64,000 bases of DNA. Source: Nocardia transvalensis NBRC 15921 (lineage in GTDB: Bacteria; Actinomycetota; Actinomycetes; Mycobacteriales; Mycobacteriaceae). A program made the position numbers and the translations under genes. Positions 17,041-24,944 of this stretch are shown piece by piece. The DNA lies in NCBI RefSeq assembly GCF_000308875.1, contig NZ_BAGL01000064.1, positions 62,001 to 126,000 on the forward strand. Direction: 5' to 3'. Below the pieces are notes generated by a model. The model made no database searches. It saw nothing but the letters and a program-made list of their open reading frames with translations, and was not told where the DNA came from. The first letter of the stretch is position 1; every line of letters begins with the position of its first letter.

Positions 17041-17983
17041 AGATACTCACCGCGACGAGGACCGTGGCCCAGCCCATCCCCGCGCCGTGGAGCGGCAGCT
17101 GTTTCGTGTAGCGCCGGATCACCTCGACCGCCTCCTCGACGGGTTTGCCGCGGACGCCGAGGTAGATCCGGGTGAGGAAGCGCAGGGTCAGCACCACGAC
17201 GACGGCGTACACCGCGACGGCCCACCACGGCGCGTCGAGTGCCACCGCGGAGACCGCGAATACGGTTGCGCCACCGGTGACTACGGTCACCGCCAGCACC
17301 ATGGCGGGGGTGATGCCGAGGGCGCGCACCGCGGTCCGGATGCCGAACCTCGCGTCCTCCGGGACGTCCTCGGCCTGATTGACCAGGCTGACCATCATCA
17401 TCGAGACCGCGTAGCCGAGGTACGCGGTGAACACCTGCCACGGCGGCGCGGCATCGATGGCGCGGATGATCATGACGCCCGGAATGAGCGCGATGGTGGT
17501 GGCCAGCGTCAGCACCTGCCAGACGCCGGCGCCCTTGAGGCGCAGCGGCGGCAGTGAATACTCGAATCCGATGACCAGCCAGGCGATTCCGAGTACGGCG
17601 ATATCCCAGTGTCCCGACGCCACCGTCATATAGCCGACGAGCAGCACGATGAGAAATACCGAGATGGCGATCTGTATCGTCACATTCCGCTTGCCGAGAC
17701 CGTCGACCGCGGTCGCGAGACGCGATTTGTAGATGGTGTCCATATCGCGGTCGGCGAGACAGTTCGCCATATTCCCGCTGTGTACGCCCAGGACGAAGGC
17801 GACGAACGCGGCCACGGCCGGGCCGGATCCGAGGTCGCTCCACGAGGCGGCCCCGAGGAAGGCCGCGGTGAGTATCGCCGACAGGTGGACGGGAAAGAAT
17901 TCCAGCCGCCGGATTCGTATGGAATAGCCGAATTTACGGAGCGTCGTCGATCCGGAACGGCCGGTGGACAGAGGTGTACTCAT
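17027..17983 (-). CDS. UbiA-family prenyltransferase (or UbiA-type terpene cyclase)
   Basis: A 318-residue integral membrane protein with about eight to nine spans. Both Asp-rich motifs are intact: NCLADRDMD (NxxxDxxxD) near residue 95 and EDVPED (DxxxD) near residue 213. UbiA enzymes move a prenyl diphosphate onto an aromatic or other acceptor inside the membrane; some actinobacterial members instead cyclise prenyl diphosphates. The start ATG at 17983 has an AGGGA site. It lies convergent to the MMPL exporter and within 9 kb of a cluster prenyl diphosphate synthase and DAHP synthase, which supports attachment of a terpenoid chain to a shikimate-derived ring, though the acceptor is not known. 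Confidence 0.88.
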   Translation of the reverse strand: MSTPLSTGRSGSTTLRKFGYSIRIRRLEFFPVHLSAILTAAFLGAASWSDLGSGPAVAAFVAFVLGVHSGNMANCLADRDMDTIYKSRLATAVDGLGKRNVTIQIAISVFLIVLLVGYMTVASGHWDIAVLGIAWLVIGFEYSLPPLRLKGAGVWQVLTLATTIALIPGVMIIRAIDAAPPWQVFTAYLGYAVSMMMVSLVNQAEDVPEDARFGIRTAVRALGITPAMVLAVTVVTGGATVFAVSAVALDAPWWAVAVYAVVVVLTLRFLTRIYLGVRGKPVEEAVEVIRRYTKQLPLHGAGMGWATVLVAVSIFAVR

Positions 17984-18102
17984 GGTCCCTACTCAGATAT
18001 TTCCGAAACGACACGGCGGCGTGCCCACGAAAGAATGTGGAGCACCGGCCGCGTCAATTGTCCGATGAGCAGGAAAAGAGTTTCACGTCCGGCCGGGCGA
18101 TG

Positions 18103-18573
18103 TCAACGAAATGCGAGGCGGCCCCGGCGAATCGGATTGCCCCGGCCACGACCGCCGAATCCGCCGCCCCGGAGCCGGCGCAGGAGGAAGGCGCGGCGGA
18201 GGGCGGGGAGGATCAGCAGCATCCACAGCCAGCTGCCCTGGGTGAGGACGAGGGCGACGGCGGCGGCCGTGGCCACGGCCGTGCCCGCGGCGCCGCGGAG
18301 CCCACGGCCCCGCGACTCGGGTTTGCCCGCAGCCACGTCCAGGGCCGTCCCGCCGCCCTCGCCCGCCCGGCCCCTGCCTGCCGGAGAGGCGATTTCCGGT
18401 AGATCGGAGAACACTGTGTCTATGTCGCGGCGCACTGTCGCGGTGGTGACCCGCGCGCTGCGCTCGTTGAACTCGTCGACGGTCAATCGCCCTGCGCTCA
18501 AGTGATTCGACAAGGCGCGCAACGCATCTTCCCGTTCGACGGTCCCTACCCGGAGTTCCGCAGAATCGACCAT
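18103..18573 (-). CDS. DUF1707 (SHOCT-like) membrane protein
   Basis: A 156-residue protein. Residues about 5-58 form the actinobacterial DUF1707 domain (LRVGTVEREDALRALSNHL, then GRLTVDEFNERS). A Gly/Arg-rich linker is followed by one or two membrane spans (ATAAAVALVL, WLWMLLILPAL) and a strongly basic Gly/Arg-rich tail. The ATG at 18573 is chosen because an upstream ATG at 18597 would extend into the TetR promoter. It is divergent from TetR. Function of DUF1707 proteins is unknown; related domains are found in membrane-linked regulators. Confidence 0.85.
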   Translation of the reverse strand: MVDSAELRVGTVEREDALRALSNHLSAGRLTVDEFNERSARVTTATVRRDIDTVFSDLPEIASPAGRGRAGEGGGTALDVAAGKPESRGRGLRGAAGTAVATAAAVALVLTQGSWLWMLLILPALRRAFLLRRLRGGGFGGRGRGNPIRRGRLAFR

Positions 18574-18602
18574 GACCCGAGGATACGGCGAATCCATGGT
18601 CG

Positions 18603-18647
18603 AGACAATCTGTCTTACTCAGGACAAATCGTCGATCCGGGTATACT
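18603..18647 (+). promoter_or_regulatory. Leaderless promoter and operator of the TetR gene
   Basis: TATACT at 18642-18647 ends six bases before the GTG start at 18654, so transcription should begin at the start codon. The palindrome AGACA-ATC-TGTCT (18603-18615) lies at about -45. Aligned on the centre it matches the MMPL operator at G, A, ACA and TGT positions. Confidence 0.55.
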
Positions 18648-18653
18648 GCGGAG

Positions 18654-19241
18654 GTGCCGAAGCTCTGGAGTCGTACCGTCGAAGCGCACCGCCGCGAGGT
18701 CCGCGAGGCCATCATGGACAGCGCGTGGGAACTCGCCCTCAAACACGGTCCGGCGTCCACGACGATGTCCGAGATCGCCGAGCGGGCCGGTATCGGCCGC
18801 GCGACGCTCTACAAGTACTTCCCGGACGTGCAGTCGATCCTGGCCACCTGGCACGAGCGCCAGATCCAGCGGCACCTCGAACACCTCACCTCGGTGCGGG
18901 AGAACACGAAGGATCCGAGCAAGCGGCTGCACGCCGTGATGGAGGCGTACGCCCAGATCCACAAGCGCCGGGCGGAGAACCAGCGCAGTCACATGTACGG
19001 CGCCGAGGTCGCCACGCTCATGCAGACCAACGAGCGCGTCGCCGAGTCGCAGCAGCAGCTGCACCATTTGCTGCGCGATGTGATCGCCGAGGCCGCCGAG
19101 GCCGGCGCCGTGCGCGCCGACGTCAATCCCGACGAACTCGCCTATTACTGCCTGTTCGCGCTCACGGCCGCGAATACGGTGCGCAGCGCGGCGGCCATGC
19201 GCCGCCTGATCGCGGTAACGCTGCAGGGTATGAAGCCGTAG
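18654..19241 (+). CDS. TetR/AcrR-family regulator
   Basis: A 195-residue TetR protein. The DNA-binding domain spans residues about 10-58, with the helix-turn-helix in MSEIAERAGIGRATLYKYFPDV. The C-terminal ligand domain is less conserved. Translation probably starts at GTG 18654 on a leaderless message; an ATG at 18714 would remove the first helix. It closes the isoprenoid cluster, is divergent from the DUF1707 gene, and has a self-operator resembling the one before the MMPL exporter, so it likely represses export until a ligand is present. Confidence 0.9.
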   Translation: MPKLWSRTVEAHRREVREAIMDSAWELALKHGPASTTMSEIAERAGIGRATLYKYFPDVQSILATWHERQIQRHLEHLTSVRENTKDPSKRLHAVMEAYAQIHKRRAENQRSHMYGAEVATLMQTNERVAESQQQLHHLLRDVIAEAAEAGAVRADVNPDELAYYCLFALTAANTVRSAAAMRRLIAVTLQGMKP

Positions 19242-19515
19242 CCGCTGCCGGCTGATCGTCACGAAGGTGACCTTTCGGTGATCGGAAGCTCACGATTCGG
19301 TCACGGTCGGGCATTGTCACGCGTGTCCAGATCACGAATCGGCGGCGATCCGGGGATCCGCCGAAGTAATCTCACATTTCTATTGCTGCGAGGTTGCTGA
19401 CGGGCCTACCTTCGGGACTCGACGCGCAAAACAAACTGCCCGGTAGCTCCGGGTGATATCGACTGCGGCGGATAGCGACGGGTCGGGGGATCCGATCGGC
19501 GAACGAGGTCACGAT

Positions 19516-19947
19516 ATGAACAGACATCCGCTTTCGGCCACGCGGGCGCCCGAGCCGCCCATTCGCGTGGATCACGCCTCCGGTCGAGCGCTGGGCCGGG
19601 TTCTGGTGGTGGAAACCCATCCGGCGACCGCCGAGATGGCTTTGCTGGTGCTCTCCGGGGCCGGCTACGACGCCATGGGCGCCGCGACGGGGCAGGAGGC
19701 CGTCGCGGCGGCGCACTGGTGGCATCCGGATCTGGTCCTGCTGGACCTGATCCTGCCCGACGTGCCCGGTACGCAGGTGTGCCGGCAACTCCGGATCGAC
19801 TCGACCGTCCCGATCATGATCGTGTCGACCGAGACCGATCCGGACGTGATCGCGGGGGCGATCGCGGCCGGGGCCTGCGACCACCTGGCCAAGCCGTTCC
19901 GCACCGTCGAGCTGCTCACTCGCATCCAGCACCGGTTGCGCGGATAG
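19516..19947 (+). CDS. Single-domain response regulator
   Basis: A 143-residue protein holding only a receiver domain. The phosphorylated Asp is about residue 77 in LVLLDLILPD, the conserved Lys is in HLAKPF, and the switch Ser is in IMIVSTETD. The first acidic pair is reduced to one Glu (VVETH). The ATG at 19516 follows a GAGGT site. No kinase gene is adjacent, so it may relay phosphate or act by protein contact. The 274 bases upstream (19242-19515) hold only a weak GTCAC-GAAG-GTGAC hairpin at 19258-19271. Confidence 0.88.
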   Translation: MNRHPLSATRAPEPPIRVDHASGRALGRVLVVETHPATAEMALLVLSGAGYDAMGAATGQEAVAAAHWWHPDLVLLDLILPDVPGTQVCRQLRIDSTVPIMIVSTETDPDVIAGAIAAGACDHLAKPFRTVELLTRIQHRLRG

Positions 19948-19994
19948 GCCCGTCACCGCGGACGCGGCTCGAGCGGGCCGTGTCCGGCTGAACG

Positions 19995-20267
19995 TTGCGT
20001 GAACAGACGCGCGGCGGAGCGAGCGAGCGTCGCGTCGAGGCCGAGACCGGCCGGATCAGCATCGCGAAATCCCTCGGCCAGGTGACCCTGATCGCGATCC
20101 TGCTGGGGGCCGGGTTGCCGCTGGTGTTCGCGATCGGAATTCGGCTGTGGTCCTTGGAGACCGCGGTCGTCGTGGCGGTCGTGCTCGGGATCGTCTACAT
20201 CGCCGAGGACTTCATCAGTCACACTTTCGATATCCAGTTGTTCGGCGCCGAGCCTCCGAAGAAGTGA
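19995..20267 (+). CDS. Small two-span membrane protein
   Basis: A 90-residue open frame with two hydrophobic segments (VTLIAILLGAGLPLVFAIG and VVVAVVLGIVYIA) and a polar ending GAEPPKK. The only in-frame starts are weak (TTG at 19995 is used here), without a clear ribosome-binding site, so the true start is uncertain. It sits between the receiver protein and the DUF3349 gene on the same strand. I do not recognise a family. Confidence 0.5.
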   Translation: MREQTRGGASERRVEAETGRISIAKSLGQVTLIAILLGAGLPLVFAIGIRLWSLETAVVVAVVLGIVYIAEDFISHTFDIQLFGAEPPKK

Positions 20268-20271
20268 ACCC

Positions 20272-20340
20272 ATGACATCGAACGCGTCCGTTCCCGACTC
20301 GGTCTCGCGCCGGTCGCTCGTCCACGCGGTGGACGCCTGA
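20272..20340 (+). CDS. Possible 22-residue peptide coupled to DUF3349 gene
   Basis: An ATG at 20272 begins a short frame, MTSNASVPDSVSRR and on, whose TGA overlaps the ATG of the next gene (TGATGG). The overlap suggests translational coupling, and the intergenic space is otherwise unexplained. Evidence rests on this arrangement only. Confidence 0.3.
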   Translation: MTSNASVPDSVSRRSLVHAVDA

Positions 20341-20642
20341 TGGCGCTGTCCGGGCTACTCGCCAAGATCGTCGAATGGCTGCGGGCCGGGTACCCGCAGG
20401 GTGTTCCCGACTCCGACTACGTGCCGCTGCTGGCGCTGCTGTCGCGCCGCCTCACCCACGAGGAGGTCCAGCAGGTGGCCAGCGCCCTCGTCGAACAGGG
20501 CGCCCTGCCCGCCGACAAGGCGGACGCCGGGGTCGTCATCACCAAACTCACCGACGACATGCCGAGGGACGCGGATCTCGCCCGGGTCCGCGCCCATCTC
20601 GAGTCGAGCGGGTGGCCCATCGTCGACTCCTGGCCGGAGTAG
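20340..20642 (+). CDS. DUF3349 family protein
   Basis: A 100-residue cytosolic protein with the mycobacterial DUF3349 signature: AKIVEWLRAGYPQGVP at the start, YVPLLALLSRRLTHEEV in the middle and VVITKLTDDMPRDADLARVR near the end. The family is found in mycolic-acid actinomycetes and its role is unknown. The ATG overlaps the stop of a short upstream frame. Confidence 0.88.
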   Translation: MALSGLLAKIVEWLRAGYPQGVPDSDYVPLLALLSRRLTHEEVQQVASALVEQGALPADKADAGVVITKLTDDMPRDADLARVRAHLESSGWPIVDSWPE

Positions 20643-20697
20643 GTCCGCGCGGGCTAATTCGCGCCGCACCGAATCCTTTCGCGGGGTGCGGGCCTCT

Positions 20698-20738
20698 TAT
20701 GATCATGCCGCCACACGGGCGGCACGCATCCAGGAGGT
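20698..20738 (+). promoter_or_regulatory. Promoter and leader of the ECF sigma operon
   Basis: A good -10 box TATGAT lies at 20698-20703. It is followed by a GCCGCC-ACACG-GGCGGC hairpin and a full AGGAGGT ribosome-binding site at 20732-20738, five bases before the GTG of the small membrane peptide. Confidence 0.5.
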
Positions 20739-20742
20739 CATC

Positions 20743-20832
20743 GTGATAGTTGCCGCTGTTGTCGTGGGGGTCGTGCTGGTCGGGACGTGTAGCGTCGCCG
20801 TGCTGCGGCGGTGGCGGCGTTCTCGTGGGTGA
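20743..20832 (+). CDS. 29-residue single-span membrane peptide
   Basis: Starts with GTG five bases after a perfect AGGAGGT site. The peptide has one hydrophobic helix (VAAVVVGVVLVGTCSVAVL) and a cationic end (RRWRRSRG), so it should insert with its C-terminus in the cytosol. Its stop overlaps the first codons of the sigma factor by eight bases, which couples the two. The strong ribosome-binding site and coupling argue that it is real. It could act as a small membrane partner of the sigma factor. Confidence 0.6.
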   Translation: MIVAAVVVGVVLVGTCSVAVLRRWRRSRG

Positions 20833-21382
20833 CCGGGGCTGGCCCGGCGACGGGCTGGTCGCCGCCGCCCGGGACGGGGACGCGACGGCGATCGCCGCGC
20901 TGGTGTCGGGGTCGTATCCGCACGTGCGGCGGTTCGCCCGCACGCTGTGCGCGACCACCGAGGACGCGGAGGACGCCGCCCAGGAGGCGCTGATCATCCT
21001 GTACCGCAAGATCAAGACGCTGCGGGCCTCGGGCGCGCTGGCGTCGTGGATGTTCCGCATCGTCCGCAACGAGTGCCTGCGGCGGGTGCGCCTGCTGGCG
21101 GAGCCCGTGGCGGCCGTGCCGGAGACCGCCGCGGCGTCGGCGGAGGACGAGGCCGTGCGGCGGCTCGAGGCCGGCCGGGTGGCGGCGGTGATCGCCGCGC
21201 TGCCTACCGACCAGCGGCAGGTGCTCATCATGCGGGATGTCCAGGGCTACAGCGGCCGGATGGTCGCGAGCATGCTGGGCCTCAGCGTCGCCGCGGTGAA
21301 GTCGCGGTTGCACCGTGCCCGTGCGGCGGTCCAGCACGGGTTGCGGGCTCCCGCGGCGTGCGACGCGGAGGGGGCGCGATGA
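20825..21382 (+). CDS. ECF-type RNA polymerase sigma factor
   Basis: A 185-residue sigma-70 factor. Region 2 covers residues about 12-80 (VRRFARTLCATTEDAEDAAQEA, then SWMFRIVRNECLRR) and region 4 about 115-170 (LPTDQRQVLIMRDVQGYSG, then AVKSRLHRARA). The GTG start lies inside the end of the preceding small gene. No typical anti-sigma factor follows; instead the next gene encodes a small membrane protein with a CxxC motif. Regulation may therefore run through these two membrane proteins. Confidence 0.92.
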   Translation: MGDRGWPGDGLVAAARDGDATAIAALVSGSYPHVRRFARTLCATTEDAEDAAQEALIILYRKIKTLRASGALASWMFRIVRNECLRRVRLLAEPVAAVPETAAASAEDEAVRRLEAGRVAAVIAALPTDQRQVLIMRDVQGYSGRMVASMLGLSVAAVKSRLHRARAAVQHGLRAPAACDAEGAR

Positions 21383-21633
21383 CCGGCGGCTTCGCCAGTG
21401 CCTCGGTGCCCCGGCACCTCCTGCGCGGCGTCCTCGGCTTCGGCGCGCTGATCGGTGCGGTCGCGTTGATACCGGCCGCCGGCCCGTTCGCGCTGCTGCT
21501 CGCGCCCGTCGGGCTGGTGGCCCTGCGCGGATGCCCGACCTGCTGGACGATCGGGCTGATCCAGACCGTCTCGCGGGGGAGGCTGCGGCGCTCGTGCGAC
21601 GACGGGCAGTGCCGGCTGACCACCGGGCCGTAG
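21379..21633 (+). CDS. Small membrane protein with CPTCW motif
   Basis: An 84-residue protein coupled to the sigma gene by ATGA. It has two hydrophobic segments (residues about 10-50), then RGCPTCWTIGLIQT and a terminal CDDGQC. The CxxC motif next to a membrane segment recalls small DUF2892-like or redox-sensing membrane proteins. As the downstream partner of an ECF factor it could be a redox-responsive anti-sigma substitute, which is inference. Confidence 0.75.
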   Translation: MTGGFASASVPRHLLRGVLGFGALIGAVALIPAAGPFALLLAPVGLVALRGCPTCWTIGLIQTVSRGRLRRSCDDGQCRLTTGP

Positions 21634-21642
21634 CGGCGGCGG

Positions 21643-22440
21643 TCAGTCGGCGGTCTCGCGATGCTCGTCCATGCGGATGAGGATGCGCTCGATCTCGCGG
21701 TCGACCCAGGCGACGAGGCGGTCGGTGCCCATACCGGTCGCGATCGGCGCCGGGTCGTCCAGAGGCAGCACGTAGCGGCCGTCGTCGGGGAGATCGCGCC
21801 ACAGCACGCCGGACTCGACGCGCCCGCGCGGGCCGAACTTCGACCGGCCCTGCAACACCTTGACGATGCCGGTCGCCGTCGCGGGCGTATCGAGAAAGGC
21901 GCTGCTGACCTCGTATTCGTCGTCCTCGGGTTCGTCGTCGTCGGCGACCATAGACGCGGTCAGGTCGTAGGTGTGCCGGGGCGCGACGGTAGTGACCACC
22001 AGATCCGGCCGGATCCCGGCGCGGGCCCGCGGCAGGTGGCCGATCACCGCCTCGCCGAGCGCGCGCGGATCGCATTCGGTGACCGTGAAACCGCCGCTGT
22101 GCCACAGGGTTTCGCCGGGCTTCTGGCTGAGCAGGTAGCCGCGCGCGCCGTAGCGCACGGCGTGCACGCGGATGCGGTGCTCCGGATTGTCGAAATCCTG
22201 GTCGTTCCAGGCGTGCGCGACGACGAACACCTCCGGGCGGGAGATGGCGGCGACCATCGCCTCGAACTCCGTATCGGCCAGCTCCCGCAGGCGCTCGCGC
22301 ACCACGTCGCGCTCGCGCTCGTACTCGTCCAGCCGGCGGGTGCGGCTGGTGAAGACGAAGGGCGCGGGCAGCGTGCCGCGGCGGTATTCGTCGCACAGCA
22401 GCTTGAATTCGAGGTCGGTGAAGTTCCAGTGCTGGGTCAC
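21643..22440 (-). CDS. EspG-family ESX secretion-associated chaperone
   Basis: A 265-residue EspG-like protein. The N-terminus WNFTDLEFKLLCDEY and the following PAPFVFTSR are typical. EspG proteins bind PE/PPE-type substrates in the cytosol and bring them to a type VII secretion machine. The GTG start overlaps the stop of the PPE-like gene (GTGA), which fits a chaperone-client pair. No ESX ATPase or membrane genes lie nearby, so it must use a machine encoded elsewhere. Confidence 0.85.
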   Translation of the reverse strand: MTQHWNFTDLEFKLLCDEYRRGTLPAPFVFTSRTRRLDEYERERDVVRERLRELADTEFEAMVAAISRPEVFVVAHAWNDQDFDNPEHRIRVHAVRYGARGYLLSQKPGETLWHSGGFTVTECDPRALGEAVIGHLPRARAGIRPDLVVTTVAPRHTYDLTASMVADDDEPEDDEYEVSSAFLDTPATATGIVKVLQGRSKFGPRGRVESGVLWRDLPDDGRYVLPLDDPAPIATGMGTDRLVAWVDREIERILIRMDEHRETAD

Positions 22441-24926
22441 GGCTCGATCACCGGTTTCACCTTCGCCGGCATATCGCCGAGCGCTTCGTCCAGGTGCACG
22501 CGCGCGTTGAGGTACTTGGGCGTCTTGTGCTCCTTACCGCCGGCCGCGGTCCCGCCCGCTCCCGATCCGGGGGCGCCCGCCGCGCCGGGCGAACCGGCCT
22601 GCGGTTGCTGCGTGGGCTGGCCCGGGACCGCATGGTCGACGGGCTGGTCGGGGAGCGACGCCCGCGGGAACAGATGGGCCGGTTTCGCCTCGGGCAGGAC
22701 GTGACTGCCGGCCGGGGCCTCGACACCGCCCCCTCCGCCGCCACCGCCGTGCCCGCCGCCCGGAATTCCCTGGCTCGGGTCGGTCGGCAGGCCGAGATCG
22801 GGCAGGTGCGAGAGGTCGGGCAGGTGGCTCATATCGGGCAGGTGCAGCAGATCCTGCAACTGGTCCATGCCCGGCACTCCGGAGGAGGTGAGTTGCGTGA
22901 GCGCCTGGAGCCCCTCCTTGAACGAATCCGCCAGCTGGGCAAGGGGATTCTGCGCGCCGGATTCGCTCGATCCCTGCGGGGCGTCCGGCATGGTCGCCCC
23001 GGACCCGCCGTACTGGGATTTGATGCGGTTCAGCACATCGTCGGCCGAGGGTGTCTTCGCGCTCTCCCCGGTGGCCGAGCGCAGCGCGTCGGTGGTGGAC
23101 TGCGGTGTCTGCGGCATGGCGGACGAGGGGGAGACGGACTTGGGGGAGTACTTCGAAAGATCCGGTACGGGAGACGATTTCGGGGAGGATTGAATGGAGC
23201 CCTGCGAGCCCGAGCCGCCGGACGAACCCGAGCCGCTCGGTGTCGAGGACTCGGGCGCGTTCGGCATGGACGCGGACGACGAGGGGATCCGGCTCGAGCT
23301 GTTCGGCATGGCGGCGCCGGACTGGCCGCCGGTCGCCTCGCCGTTCTTGCCGGAGCCCTCCTGATACCCGCGCTGGTAACCCTCCTGGTAGCCGCGCTGG
23401 TATTCCGGGCTCTGGTTCTGGCCCTGGCCCGATTGCTCGTCGCCGCCGCCGTTCTGGCCGCCGCCGCTGTTCTCGCCGCAGCCGTATGCGCCGTTCTGTT
23501 CCGAACCGGGGCCGTTCTGATTGCTCGTCTCACCGGACGGATCGGAGTTCTGGCCCGAGTTGGCGGCGTTTCCGTACGGGTTGTTTCCGTTCTGGCCGTT
23601 GCCGTATTGGCCGTTACCGTATTGGCCGTTTCCGTTCTGGTTGTTGCCGTACGGATTGTTCCCGCTCTGGTTGTCGCCGTACGGATTATTGCTGCTCTGG
23701 TTGTTGCCGCCGTACGGATCGTTGCCGTTCCCGTACTGGTCGTTGTCGCCGTACTGCCCATTGCCGTACTGGCCGTTGCCGTACTGGCCGTTCTGGTTAC
23801 CGGCGGCCTGCTGCCCGGCCTGATAGCCGTCCTGGTAGCCCGACTGGTAAGGGGTGTTGTTGTTGCCGTTCTGGTTGCCGCCGCCCTGGTTGTTCCCGTT
23901 CCCGTTGCCGTTCTGGTTGTTTCCGTTGCCATTCCCGTTTCCGTTGCCGTTCCCGTCGCCCTTCTTGTCGCCGGGTCCGCTGAGGGCGGGCATGATCGAG
24001 ACGGAATTCTTGAGGCCCGCGACGTAGTGGCTGTCGAATTCGCCGCGGTAGTAGTCCAATTCCGAACCGGGACAGCAGGAGTCGGCATTGGCGTCCTGCG
24101 GCATGCTCAGCTGCGTCGCGTACAGCCACTGGGCCGTGTAGTCGAGGTTCTGGCTCATGGCGATCATGGCGTCGGACAGCGGCTGCACGCTCTTCTGATA
24201 GGTCTCGGTGGCCTTCATCGCCGCGTCCGCTCCGGCGCCACGCCACGAATCGCTCACCGACGTCACGGTATTCGCGAAATCGGTCAGCTTCGTGTACAGC
24301 TCGCCCGCGATCCACTTCCAGACGCCCGCGGCGTCCTCGACCGGTTGCGCCTTGATGGTCTGCCCGAGCTGGTAGAGATCGTCGTAGCTCAGACTGTCCT
24401 TGTTCTCGTAGGTCACCGAGACCGGCTGGTCCTTCTCGCCCTTGTAGTCCTTCAGCGACGACGGGAAATCGGGGTTCTTGACGTCGAATCCATCCAGGCC
24501 CGGTGTCTTCAGGTCGCTGTGCTTCGGTCCGCCGTCGAGCTTCCCCGGATTCTTCGGCATGGTGATATCGGCGATCTTGCCGAACTGGTCCGCCGAATCC
24601 GCGTCGGTATAGGCGTACGCCTTGCCGGCCGCGACGAACGTATCGCCCATATCGGTCACCAGCTGCGCGTGATCGTCCAGAATCTTGTGTAGCCGAGCGC
24701 CTTTGGTGTTGAACGCGCCCGACAGCTCGCGCCCGGAGAACAGATTGCCGAACGGGTCGAGGTGGTCGAGCTTGTCGTCGGTGACCATCTTCGCCATCGC
24801 CAGCAGTTCCGCGACCAGATCGGCGCAGGCCTGGGCGCACTGCACCGCGTCCTTGGCATCGAATTGCAGATTCCCGCTGGTCGCCGCGTTCTTCAGCCCC
24901 GGCCACGCGGTCTGATCGGTCGCCAT
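22437..24926 (-). CDS. PPE/WXG-like T7SS substrate with Asn/Gly-rich repeats
   Basis: An 829-residue protein. The N-terminal 300 residues are alpha-helical and WXG/PPE-like (SDSWRGAGADAAMKATETY near 225-245, preceded by QFDAKDAVQCAQACADLV). Residues about 320-530 are low complexity: GNGN runs and tandem NGQYGN and NNPYGN blocks. Next come YQRGYQEG repeats and a Ser/Pro-rich region, then pseudo-repeats LPDMSHLPDLSHLPDLGLP, a Gly run and a Pro-rich tail. The Asn/Gly part recalls PPE-MPTR and PE_PGRS proteins. It lies between an EspC-like gene and EspG, its likely chaperone. Surface exposure or secretion is expected. Confidence 0.88.
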   Translation of the reverse strand: MATDQTAWPGLKNAATSGNLQFDAKDAVQCAQACADLVAELLAMAKMVTDDKLDHLDPFGNLFSGRELSGAFNTKGARLHKILDDHAQLVTDMGDTFVAAGKAYAYTDADSADQFGKIADITMPKNPGKLDGGPKHSDLKTPGLDGFDVKNPDFPSSLKDYKGEKDQPVSVTYENKDSLSYDDLYQLGQTIKAQPVEDAAGVWKWIAGELYTKLTDFANTVTSVSDSWRGAGADAAMKATETYQKSVQPLSDAMIAMSQNLDYTAQWLYATQLSMPQDANADSCCPGSELDYYRGEFDSHYVAGLKNSVSIMPALSGPGDKKGDGNGNGNGNGNGNNQNGNGNGNNQGGGNQNGNNNTPYQSGYQDGYQAGQQAAGNQNGQYGNGQYGNGQYGDNDQYGNGNDPYGGNNQSSNNPYGDNQSGNNPYGNNQNGNGQYGNGQYGNGQNGNNPYGNAANSGQNSDPSGETSNQNGPGSEQNGAYGCGENSGGGQNGGGDEQSGQGQNQSPEYQRGYQEGYQRGYQEGSGKNGEATGGQSGAAMPNSSSRIPSSSASMPNAPESSTPSGSGSSGGSGSQGSIQSSPKSSPVPDLSKYSPKSVSPSSAMPQTPQSTTDALRSATGESAKTPSADDVLNRIKSQYGGSGATMPDAPQGSSESGAQNPLAQLADSFKEGLQALTQLTSSGVPGMDQLQDLLHLPDMSHLPDLSHLPDLGLPTDPSQGIPGGGHGGGGGGGGVEAPAGSHVLPEAKPAHLFPRASLPDQPVDHAVPGQPTQQPQAGSPGAAGAPGSGAGGTAAGGKEHKTPKYLNARVHLDEALGDMPAKVKPVIEP

Positions 24927-24944
24927 TACCGCTCGTCCTTTCGA

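Noticed and set aside
23030..24088. Thr/Arg-rich frame and a rightward Trp/Pro/Leu-repeat frame inside the PPE-like gene
   Set aside because: They are out-of-frame readings of the Asn/Gly codon repeats.
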